From the NCBI GenBank assembly GCA_964472785.1, contig CAYYMH010000070.1, positions 1 to 19,168 on the forward strand: a DNA stretch of 19,168 nt. The letters run 5' to 3'. A model generated the notes under the pieces. The model saw nothing but the letters and a program-made list of their open reading frames with translations, did no database searches and had not been told where the DNA came from. Each line of letters starts with the position of its first letter. The first letter of the stretch is position 1. Shown piece after piece: positions 7,854 to 14,883 of this stretch. This stretch comes from CAYYMH01 sp964472785. Lineage in GTDB: Bacteria > Zhuqueibacterota > Zhuqueibacteria > Thermofontimicrobiales > Thermofontimicrobiaceae. The translations under genes and the position numbers were made by a program.

Positions 7854-9008
7854 ATGAAAACAGCAGCGCTCTATATTCATTATCCTTTTTGCAGAAAAAA
7901 ATGTGACTACTGTGACTTTTTTTCTGTACAAACTGAGGTTTCTCTTCAGAGTCAATTTCTTGAGGCACTGACTTCCGAAATAAATTTATATGCTCAGCAT
8001 CCATTTTTTTCTCAGGCACACTTTTCAACCATCTATTTTGGCGGCGGAACGCCATCTCTATTATCGGCAAATCATGTTGAACGCATTTTAGATAAAATTA
8101 ATCAGTCTTTTCAACTATCCGATCATCCTGAAATCACTGTTGAAGCAAACCCGGAAAGTACGGATTATGACAAATTGAGAATCTACAAATCTCTGGGAAT
8201 CAACCGCTTGAGTATTGGTATTCAATCTTTCTTTGATCACGAACTCAAGACATTGGGTCGCATCCACAATGCGGAACAGGCAAAACAATCTATCGAATTC
8301 GCCCACCGGGCCAGATTCGAAAATATCAATCTTGATTTAATCTTCGGAATTCCCGGACAATCCGTGTCACAATGGAAGGAGAATTTGAAACAAGCGTTAT
8401 TTTATCAGCCACAGCATATTTCAACTTACGGACTGACTATAGCTCCGGGTACTGAGCTCGAGCGAAAAATCATGTCCGGAATTGAAGTCAAACCATCTGA
8501 AGAACTTGAACGGGAAATGTACCTGAAATCGATCGGGTTTTTGCAGGCGAACAACTATCAGCATTATGAAATATCTAACTTTTCCCAACCGGATTACCAG
8601 TGTCAACACAATCTGATGTACTGGAACTTATCGCCCTATCTGGGACTGGGACCTTCAGCACATTCTTTTTGGGGAAATAATCGACACTGGAACGTGAGTA
8701 ATTTAAACTCCTATTTTGAACACTTGAAATTAAATAAGCTTCCGATTGAAGGGAAAGAAAAACTATCAGTATTTCAAAAAGAATTGGAATACATTTTCCT
8801 TCATTTGCGAACCGCTCAGGGCATTCATTTGCCAGATTACGAAACATTATTTGGAAAATCTTTTTTACAAAAATACAAATCAGAGATTAAACAACTGAGC
8901 ATTTACTCCGTTCATTTTTTCAAAATAGAAAACGATCATTTCTTTCTCCAGCCCGAAGGATTTGTGATGTTTGATGAAATCTGCCGTCATTTCAGTTGCC
9001 ATGACTGA
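7854..9008 (+). CDS. hemW: Radical SAM heme chaperone HemW (coproporphyrinogen oxidase-like)
   Basis: The product has 384 residues. The radical-SAM 4Fe-4S cluster motif is C13-RKK-C17-DY-C20, and GGGTPS (63-68) is the SAM-binding glycine motif. A HemN C-terminal domain occupies about 290-384. The early YIHYPFCRKKCDYCDF is typical of HemW, a heme-binding chaperone, and lacks the longer N-terminal extension of true HemN. I chose ATG 7854 rather than the in-frame ATG 7821. The earlier codon lies in the terminator hairpin and would add 11 residues with no family equivalent. No Shine-Dalgarno is visible at 7854. HemW genes often sit next to lepA, which fits this neighbourhood. Confidence 0.9.
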   Translation: MKTAALYIHYPFCRKKCDYCDFFSVQTEVSLQSQFLEALTSEINLYAQHPFFSQAHFSTIYFGGGTPSLLSANHVERILDKINQSFQLSDHPEITVEANPESTDYDKLRIYKSLGINRLSIGIQSFFDHELKTLGRIHNAEQAKQSIEFAHRARFENINLDLIFGIPGQSVSQWKENLKQALFYQPQHISTYGLTIAPGTELERKIMSGIEVKPSEELEREMYLKSIGFLQANNYQHYEISNFSQPDYQCQHNLMYWNLSPYLGLGPSAHSFWGNNRHWNVSNLNSYFEHLKLNKLPIEGKEKLSVFQKELEYIFLHLRTAQGIHLPDYETLFGKSFLQKYKSEIKQLSIYSVHFFKIENDHFFLQPEGFVMFDEICRHFSCHD

Positions 9009-9077
9009 CAAGAAAAATTTACCTTTCAATTACTCCTCAGAAAATTTCAGATAATTCCAAAAATTCATAATTTTTAT

Positions 9078-9106
9078 TGGCATATTACCAATGAATTTCT
9101 TATATT
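9078..9106 (+). promoter_or_regulatory. Sigma70-type promoter for the cysteine-rich gene
   Basis: TTGGCA (9078-9083) and TATATT (9101-9106) are each one base from consensus and are 17 bases apart. An ATTGG-N7-CCAAT inverted repeat (9076-9092) overlaps the -35 box and might be an operator. The promoter lies about 40 bases before the gene at 9146. Confidence 0.5.
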
Positions 9107-9145
9107 TAACAATATTCAAAAAGATTAGAAACCGATCTCTAAGTG

Positions 9146-10018
9146 ATGATAAATCCATATAAACGATTAGATGTTTTCAAATGCAAATCTGAGGGGCATA
9201 CCAAATTCGGGCATCACGTTTCTGCCTATCATGTGTTGAGAGTCAAAAATTGCTATCCCCAGGGATGTCTTTATTTTAAATGGCACTGTCGTCTCTTAAA
9301 TAAAGGACAAAAATGCAAACGCGGTTTTCAGCATGTTGGCAGAAAATGTTTTGGTTGCAAACATTATTATGACGAAAAAATTAATAACCAGCCAATTCTT
9401 TTATTAAACGAAAATGACTACGCTGAATTTTTGGAAGAGATTGAAGATTTCGAAGATTGGTTGACTGAAATTAATGATAAAAATATCGACATTGAAGGTA
9501 CCATTGTATCAGTCAAGCCTGCCATGCAGAAGACGATTGAAAACAACAGCAGCCGATTAAATCTGCGCGGTTATTTCATTCATTTTAATGAAGCGTTCAT
9601 TGGTATGGAACACTGGGAGGATCACTGCTACGCGTTCATTTATCCGGAACTTCAAACGCGACTGAAATTTGCATCGGGTGACAAAATCGAATTCCGGGCG
9701 CGCGTTGATTTGGACAGGGGACGATTGGTACTTAAAAAACTCAATTCTATTAATTTTCTGGACAAATCGGTAGAGGACACCTGGAGCAATACAGACGCGT
9801 TAGTTGCCAGACATACCACAATTGGATTTGAAAAGCAGCAGCTTAAATGTCTGAAATGTAAATACGGAATGCTTATCGACGTGATTGATAAATCTGCACC
9901 CAAATGGGAACGACGCCGGGAACTGATGTGTTTGAAGGCCGTGAAAAATCCGAATAATTGTATTTATCACATCGAGGATCGATTGATTGAAATGAATGAC
10001 CGGTGTCCGGATGGGTAA
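9146..10018 (+). CDS. Unrecognised cysteine-rich protein with probable OB-fold centre
   Basis: I do not recognise this 290-residue family. Three parts can be seen. The N-terminus (1-76) has C13, C36, C41, C48, C57, C68 and C71 plus several His, including CFGCKHYY, suggesting one or two metal sites. Residues about 110-210 look like a beta-barrel: IEGTIVSVKP, then LNLRGYFIHF, then KIEFRARVDLDRGRLVLKK, the strand pattern of an OB-fold nucleic-acid-binding domain. The C-terminus (about 225-290) has CLKC (C235, C238), C262, C272 and C287, a second possible zinc site. No signal peptide or membrane segment is evident, so it is probably cytosolic. The frame also opens with GTG at 9143; ATG 9146 is chosen on codon preference alone. 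It has its own promoter. Confidence 0.75.
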   Translation: MINPYKRLDVFKCKSEGHTKFGHHVSAYHVLRVKNCYPQGCLYFKWHCRLLNKGQKCKRGFQHVGRKCFGCKHYYDEKINNQPILLLNENDYAEFLEEIEDFEDWLTEINDKNIDIEGTIVSVKPAMQKTIENNSSRLNLRGYFIHFNEAFIGMEHWEDHCYAFIYPELQTRLKFASGDKIEFRARVDLDRGRLVLKKLNSINFLDKSVEDTWSNTDALVARHTTIGFEKQQLKCLKCKYGMLIDVIDKSAPKWERRRELMCLKAVKNPNNCIYHIEDRLIEMNDRCPDG

Positions 10019-10040
10019 ACACTCTTTAATTATTAATCAG

Positions 10041-10075
10041 CACGCCAAGCCGCGAAAGACGCAAAAGAAAAAATA
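10041..10075. repeat. Left inverted-repeat arm flanking the GxxExxY pseudogene
   Basis: This arm, beginning CACGCCAAGCCGCGAAAG, matches the reverse complement of 10468-10502 at nearly every position, with a few substitutions and two single-base indels. It stops 9 bases before the GxxExxY start codon. Confidence 0.7.
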
Positions 10076-10083
10076 ATAGACTT

Positions 10084-10467
10084 TTGAGTGAAAATGAAAT
10101 CGCACGGATCGTTGTTGATACTGCTTATAAGATTCACACAAAACTGGGTCCGGGTTTGTTCGAGTCCGTTTATGAAACAATTTTTGTCTATAAATTAACT
10201 AAATTTGGTTTAAAAGTTGAACGACAAAAACCGATTCCAATTATTTTTGAAGATATTGAATTCACTGAAGGTTTTCGCGCCGATGTGATTGTCGAAGACA
10301 AAGTTATCTTGGAGCTGAAATCTGTAGAGGAAGTTACCAAAGCCCATAAAAAATAATTGCTAACTTATTTACGGCTCGCGGATAAAAGACTTGGATTAGT
10401 AATCAATTTCGGTGCAGCTTATATTAAAGACGGCATCTTCAGAATTGTGAATGGATTAAAGGAATAG
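10084..10467 (+). pseudogene. GxxExxY family protein, interrupted by one in-frame stop
   Basis: The frame begins with TTG 10084 and encodes the family motif GPGLFESVYE and the core RADVIVEDKVILELKSVEEV, which fits a PD-(D/E)XK nuclease-like fold with D and ExK residues. A TAA at 10354-10356 ends the first 90 residues. The same frame continues with LLTYLRLADKRLGLVINFG and runs to TAG 10465-10467. Intact family members normally read KQLLTYL or similar here, so a CAA to TAA change at codon 91 explains the break. The lost tail contains the conserved NFG region. Full length would be about 127 residues, normal for the family. Biological role is not firmly known. It may still yield a truncated product. 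Confidence 0.85.
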
Positions 10468-10502
10468 TATTTTTCGTTTTGCGTTTTAGCGACTTTGCGT
10501 GA
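10468..10502. repeat. Right inverted-repeat arm flanking the GxxExxY pseudogene
   Basis: The arm ends GCGACTTTGCGTGA and is the inverted partner of 10041-10075. It begins immediately after the final TAG of the pseudogene frame, so gene end and repeat abut exactly. Confidence 0.7.
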
Positions 10503-10581
10503 TCACTCATATTAAAATAAAACCTAAATTTCTAAATTGAGTTTATTACTTCAAATGGTAAATTATTGATTTTCTAAATGA

Positions 10582-10640
10582 ATGGAGTGCAATGCCTTTA
10601 TGCATTGCAAAATGAATCGCATAAAGGCGATTCACTCCAT
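10582..10640. repeat. 59-bp compound palindrome with two inner hairpins
   Basis: Arms of 22 bases (10582-10603 and 10619-10640, outer part ATGGAGTG/CACTCCAT) pair with about three mismatches. Each arm is itself a hairpin: GCAATGC-CTTTAT-GCATTGC and GAATCGC-ATAAAG-GCGATTC. The element can fold as one long stem or as a closed stem with two side hairpins whose loops are complementary. It lies in the spacer before proS. The shape recalls REP/BIME-like dispersed palindromes. Confidence 0.75.
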
Positions 10641-10730
10641 AGTAAATAACAAATTGAAGCGAAGTAAAATTTTTCATTTTAGAATTTTAGGTAAAAGATA
10701 AATTATCAAATGGAGGTTTAATTTTAAATC

Positions 10731-12164
10731 ATGGCAAAAGGAATCACGAAACGGGAAACAGATTATTCGCGTTGGTACACAGACGTTATTAGCAAAGGTA
10801 AATTAGCAGATTACTCGCCTGTTAAAGGGTGTATGGTTATCCGCCCAAACGGATTTGCAGTTTGGGAGAATATGAAGGCGATTTTGGATAAAATGTTTAA
10901 GGATACGGGACACGAAAACGCATATTTTCCACTGTTTATTCCGGAGAGCTTCATGAAAAAAGAAGCGGAACATGTGGAAGGATTTGCACCGGAATGTGCT
11001 GTGGTGACACACGGTGGCGGTAAAAAATTGGACGAACCGCTGATGGTGCGTCCCACTTCAGAAACGATCATTTGGAGTATGTACAAAAAATGGATTCAAT
11101 CCTATCGCGATTTGCCTTTACTGATCAATCAGTGGGCAAATGTCGTGCGCTGGGAAATGCGAACGCGGTTGTTCCTGCGTACCACTGAATTTCTGTGGCA
11201 GGAAGGTCATACCGCCCATGCATCGGATCAGGAAGCGGAAGAAGAGACACTGAAAATTTTGAAAATATACACCAAATTCGCTGAAGAATACATGGCAATT
11301 CCGGTGATCGAAGGATTGAAAACGGAACGGGAAAAATTTGCCGGCGCTGTCCGAACCTATTGCATCGAAGCGATGATGCAGGATAAAAAAGCGCTTCAGG
11401 CCGGAACGTCCCACAATCTGGGACAGAATTTTGCCAAGGCATTTGACGTTACATTTCAGGATGAGGATGAACAGGTTAAATATGTTTATGCGACTAGTTG
11501 GGGAGTTTCAACACGATTAGTTGGCGCACTCATCATGACTCACAGCGACGATAACGGATTAATTTTACCGCCGCGACTGGCTCCCATTCAAGTGGTCATC
11601 GTTCCGATTATGAAGGGTGAAGAGGAACGGAACCAAATTTTAGAATACATTGAAGGTATCACAATTTCCTGGAACGGCAAATTCTCGTTCAAAGTGGATG
11701 ACCGGGAAGGCTACCGACCCGGCTGGAAATTCAATGAGTGGGAACAGCAGGGTGTGCCAATACGGTTGGAAATTGGTCCCCGGGATTTCGAAAAGCAACA
11801 GGTCACGCTCGTCCGGCGGGACACCCATGAGAAAAACGCTGTTCCTGTTGATAACTTAGCCGATACCATCGAATCCACACTCGAAGATATTCAAAGTACG
11901 CTGTTCAAGCGTGCCCGCGAGCTTCGGGATCAGAACACGTATGTGGTTGACGATTATCAGGAATTTAAAACCAAAATCGACGATCCGGGCGGATTTTTCT
12001 GGATTCACTGGTGCGGCGATGAGCAGTGCGAGGAAAAACTACAGGAAGAAACCAAAGCCACTATTCGCTGCATCCCAATGGAGAATCCCTATCAAGAAGA
12101 CGGAAAATGTCTGTTGTGTGATAAACCATCCAAACAGCGTGTGATTGTGGCAAAAGCATATTAA
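10731..12164 (+). CDS. proS: Prolyl-tRNA synthetase, archaeal/eukaryote-type (ProS type 3)
   Basis: This class II aminoacyl-tRNA synthetase charges tRNA-Pro in the cytosol. Motif 2 is visible as RWEMRTRLFLRTTEFLWQEGHTAHA, preceded by the proline-pocket region VRPTSET. The class II core is followed by an anticodon-binding domain and a C-terminal zinc-type domain with cysteines in WCGDEQCEE, TIRC and CLLC. The protein ends in KAY, as in this subtype, which terminates with a conserved tyrosine. The length of 477 residues and the absence of an inserted editing domain separate it from the longer E. coli-type enzyme. ATG 10731 has a GGAGG 14 bases upstream, a longer spacing than usual. Confidence 0.96.
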   Translation: MAKGITKRETDYSRWYTDVISKGKLADYSPVKGCMVIRPNGFAVWENMKAILDKMFKDTGHENAYFPLFIPESFMKKEAEHVEGFAPECAVVTHGGGKKLDEPLMVRPTSETIIWSMYKKWIQSYRDLPLLINQWANVVRWEMRTRLFLRTTEFLWQEGHTAHASDQEAEEETLKILKIYTKFAEEYMAIPVIEGLKTEREKFAGAVRTYCIEAMMQDKKALQAGTSHNLGQNFAKAFDVTFQDEDEQVKYVYATSWGVSTRLVGALIMTHSDDNGLILPPRLAPIQVVIVPIMKGEEERNQILEYIEGITISWNGKFSFKVDDREGYRPGWKFNEWEQQGVPIRLEIGPRDFEKQQVTLVRRDTHEKNAVPVDNLADTIESTLEDIQSTLFKRARELRDQNTYVVDDYQEFKTKIDDPGGFFWIHWCGDEQCEEKLQEETKATIRCIPMENPYQEDGKCLLCDKPSKQRVIVAKAY

Positions 12165-12187
12165 TAAATTTTAAATAAAACCAGACT

Positions 12188-12265
12188 CACCGCCGAGCAC
12201 GCAAAGAGCGCTGAGGAATTCCATTTTGTTATTAATTTTTCTCTGTGCCCTCTGCGTCTCGGTGG
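12188..12265. repeat. Imperfect hairpin of the 'CACCG...ACGCAAAG' repeat family, empty copy
   Basis: The left arm (12188-12220) starts CACCGCCGAGCACGCAAAG. The right arm (about 12234-12265) ends CTCTGCGTCTCGGTGG and is its imperfect reverse complement. A short AT-rich loop separates them. Hairpins of this sequence type occur as dispersed repeats in many environmental bacterial genomes. Here it fills the spacer between proS and the symporter gene and could also act as a 3' processing or termination structure for proS. Confidence 0.7.
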
Positions 12266-12311
12266 CAATTTATCAAAATGAATCCACTCTCGATTTGACA
12301 AGGAGGCTCTT

Positions 12312-13661
12312 TTGGAACAGACATTGGTCGATTTTTTTAGCCGCGTCAGCGACATTGTTTGGGGAGTTCCCCTCCAGGTACTGTTGGTTGGTACAGGAAT
12401 TTTTCTGACATTCGCTTTAAAAGGATTACAATTTCGCGGACTCTGGCATTCTCTTTATTTGGCACTGGTGAAACGCAAAGAAGAAGGCGCGGCTGAGGGT
12501 GACATCAGCCATTTTCAGGCGTTGATGACCGCACTGGCTGCTACCGTTGGTACCGGTAATATCGCCGGCGTTGCTACGGCAATCGCAGCCGGAGGTCCTG
12601 GTGCGCTGTTCTGGATGTGGATAACAGGATTATTCGGTATGGCAACAAAATATTCCGAAGCGGTTTTGGGTGTTAAATTCCGGCAAGTGGATAAATTCGG
12701 CACCATGAGCGGCGGTCCCATGTACTATATTTCCAAAGGATTGGGCTGGAAATGGCTGGGCGTGCTGTTTGCTATTTTTGCCTCCATTGCCGCCTTTGGT
12801 ATCGGGAATATGGTGCAATCGAATTCGGTTGCTGATGCCGTCAATACAACTTTTCACATCGACCACTGGCTAACGGGTCTCGTTTTAGCAATTGCAACAG
12901 CGCTGGTTATTTTAGGCGGCATCAAAAGCATCGGCCGTGTTACCGGTTTTTTAGTGCCAATTATGATCGTTTTTTACACGAGTGCAGCGCTGGTGATTCT
13001 GATTATCAATTACAAACTTATTCCATCCGTATTCGGGATGGTTTTCAAATATGCATTTACGCCGCATGCAGCGATTGGCGGCAGTCTGGGTGCACTGATG
13101 CGTGTCACTGTCCGCATGGGTGTTGCCCGTGGTGTTTTTTCCAATGAATCAGGACTGGGAAGCGCTCCGATCGCAGCAGCAGCAGCGCAGACTAAAGATC
13201 CGGTGACCCAGGCGCTGGTCTCAATGACTCAAACATTTATCGACACCATCGTCGTGTGCAGCCTGACTGGGTTTGTCATTATTTCATCCGGTTTGTGGAA
13301 TGAGGGTTTCGATGGTGCCGAACTGACTACGCGCGCCTTTTCCACCAGTTTACCCGGTAATATCGGCGGCATCATCGTGTCAATCGGATTGATACTGTTT
13401 GCCTATTCAACTTTGTTAGGCTGGAGTTACTATGGCGAAAAGTCATTAGAATATTTATTTGGTGAAAACTGGGTCAAGCCCTATCGGCTGGTTTTCTGTG
13501 CGGTGGTATTTATCGGCGCCGTGGTCAAGCTCCAGTTAGTCTGGTCAATCGCAGATGTGTTCAACGGGCTAATGGCGGTACCGAACCTGATTGGTCTATT
13601 GGCGCTTTCTGGTGTGATTGTCAAAGAGACCAATAAATTCTATTACAAAAAAGGTATTTAA
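12312..13661 (+). CDS. Alanine/glycine:cation symporter (AGCS family)
   Basis: This 449-residue inner-membrane transporter takes up alanine or glycine with sodium or protons. The family signature spans residues 68-103, with the AATVGTGNIAGVA helix and GGPGALFWMW. GTMSGGPMYY follows at about 136-145. There are about ten to eleven hydrophobic helices. The conserved GVFSNESGLGSAPIAAAAA segment lies near the middle, and the C-terminal part contains GWSYYGEK. The start is TTG 12312, fixed by AGGAGG at 12301-12306. Which amino acid it carries cannot be told from sequence. Confidence 0.95.
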   Translation: MEQTLVDFFSRVSDIVWGVPLQVLLVGTGIFLTFALKGLQFRGLWHSLYLALVKRKEEGAAEGDISHFQALMTALAATVGTGNIAGVATAIAAGGPGALFWMWITGLFGMATKYSEAVLGVKFRQVDKFGTMSGGPMYYISKGLGWKWLGVLFAIFASIAAFGIGNMVQSNSVADAVNTTFHIDHWLTGLVLAIATALVILGGIKSIGRVTGFLVPIMIVFYTSAALVILIINYKLIPSVFGMVFKYAFTPHAAIGGSLGALMRVTVRMGVARGVFSNESGLGSAPIAAAAAQTKDPVTQALVSMTQTFIDTIVVCSLTGFVIISSGLWNEGFDGAELTTRAFSTSLPGNIGGIIVSIGLILFAYSTLLGWSYYGEKSLEYLFGENWVKPYRLVFCAVVFIGAVVKLQLVWSIADVFNGLMAVPNLIGLLALSGVIVKETNKFYYKKGI

Positions 13662-13727
13662 ATTATTTGCAGATTCAGCATGTTTGTTGTTTAACAAAAA
13701 CATACATTTTGAGAAGGAGACATTACC

Positions 13728-13988
13728 ATGTCTCATGATCTGATTTTCTTTATGGGTATCATCTTCTTTTTTCTGATCTTGCTCATTCTCGCTTTTAAAA
13801 CAAAACGTATCAATAAAAGCGGTGGCATTTTCACCGGCCAGGTGCTCATGCATGATTGGACGACCAAGGATAAACGACGCGCTATCGAATACGTCATCGA
13901 AGAACAGGAACGCACCATCAAAGAAGATGATGAAACCGGAGAAGGTGACAAAGACAAAGGGGAAGAGTCAAATGACAGCAACAAATGA
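13728..13988 (+). CDS. Small single-span membrane protein of unknown function, overlapping era
   Basis: The 86-residue product has one transmembrane helix at about residues 4-23 (LIFFMGIIFFFLILLILAF) and a charged tail. The tail runs from a basic stretch KTKRINK into a helical, very acidic end rich in D, E and K. AAGGAGA at 13714-13720, 7 bases before ATG, is an excellent ribosome-binding site and supports real expression. Its last 17 bases overlap the start of era in another frame, suggesting translational coupling. I do not recognise the family. Confidence 0.75.
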   Translation: MSHDLIFFMGIIFFFLILLILAFKTKRINKSGGIFTGQVLMHDWTTKDKRRAIEYVIEEQERTIKEDDETGEGDKDKGEESNDSNK

Positions 13989-14883
13989 TATTGATTATAA
14001 AAATTTCAAAGCCGGTTACGTCGCATTAATCGGCAAACCCAATGTGGGCAAATCCACTCTGATGAATGCGCTTTTAGGGATGAAGCTCTCTATCGTCACT
14101 GCAAAACCCCAGACAACGCGACAGCAAGTGTTAGGCATTTTGAACCAAAAATATTATCAGATCATCTTTCTCGATACGCCGGGTCTGCTGGAACCGCGTT
14201 ATAAATTACAGGATAAAATGATTAAAACGGCTCACCGGGCAATGAACGAAGCAGATATTGTGATGCTGATGATTGAACCGAAAAAACGGATTGATCCGAT
14301 CACCGATGACATTCTGAATCAAATGAAAAATCAGAAGAAACCGGTATTGTTGGTCATTAATAAAATCGATACGGTGGAAAAAAGCACATTACTTCCGATC
14401 ATCGAACGCTACTCACAAAAGTACCAGCGCGACGAAATTCTGCCGATTTCAGCGCTGAATAATGACGGGCTGGATGAACTGAAAACAGTACTGATAAATC
14501 TGCTGCCCAAAGGAATGCCCTTTTATCCGCCGGACATGATTACCGACCAGCCGGAGCGTTTTTTTGTGGCTGAAATCATTCGGGAAAAAGTATTCCAAAA
14601 TTACGGCGAGGAAATCCCCTACTCGACCACCGTATTGGTTGAAGAATTCAAAGAACGCGAGGGCACCAAGGACTACATTCGTGCCAACATCATCGTGGAA
14701 AAGGATTCCCAAAAAGGCATCATCATTGGCAAAAAAGGCGCCGCGATTAAAAAAGTTGGTCAGTTCGCCCGTGAGGAAATCGAGTTGTTTTTGGGAAGAT
14801 CGATTTATCTGGAACTGTATGTCAAAGTTAGAGAAAACTGGCGGCAGAAAGAGCATTTTTTGAAGGAGTTTGGGTATCGTTAA
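13972..14883 (+). CDS. era: GTPase Era, 16S rRNA maturation/30S assembly factor
   Basis: The product has 303 residues, the usual Era length. The GTPase domain shows GKPNVGKS (21-28), the KPQTTR switch I segment, DTPGL and NKID. The C-terminal KH domain contains GIIIGKKGAAIKKVG, which binds the 3' end of 16S rRNA. The frame is open further upstream, but ATG 13972 gives the standard N-terminus and follows GGGGAAG. It overlaps the small membrane protein gene before it and shares one base (TAATG) with the gene after it, so the three form one transcription unit. Confidence 0.96.
   Translation: MTATNDIDYKNFKAGYVALIGKPNVGKSTLMNALLGMKLSIVTAKPQTTRQQVLGILNQKYYQIIFLDTPGLLEPRYKLQDKMIKTAHRAMNEADIVMLMIEPKKRIDPITDDILNQMKNQKKPVLLVINKIDTVEKSTLLPIIERYSQKYQRDEILPISALNNDGLDELKTVLINLLPKGMPFYPPDMITDQPERFFVAEIIREKVFQNYGEEIPYSTTVLVEEFKEREGTKDYIRANIIVEKDSQKGIIIGKKGAAIKKVGQFAREEIELFLGRSIYLELYVKVRENWRQKEHFLKEFGYR

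Larger units (their letters stand above)
10041..10502. mobile_element. Possible inverted-repeat-bounded cassette carrying GxxExxY
   Basis: About 34-bp imperfect inverted repeats tightly enclose one gene, with nothing else inside. The arms belong to the same sequence family as the empty hairpin at 12188-12265. This is what a non-autonomous element or REP-derived cassette would look like. No transposase is present and I could not identify a clear target-site duplication, so mobility is inference. Confidence 0.35.

Noticed and set aside
10354..10356. Recoding of TAA as glutamine in the GxxExxY frame
   Set aside because: TAA ends several intact genes in this window (LOV phosphatase, lepA, lepB, proS, DUF4846), so the code is standard.
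12226..12408. Short plus-strand frame beginning in the repeat before the symporter
   Set aside because: Its first part is the repeat hairpin and the rest overlaps the symporter in another frame. No ribosome-binding site supports it.
13822..13971. An upstream extension of era in the same frame
   Set aside because: It overlaps the small membrane protein gene, which has the better ribosome-binding site. Era proteins start close to the GTPase domain, as ATG 13972 provides.
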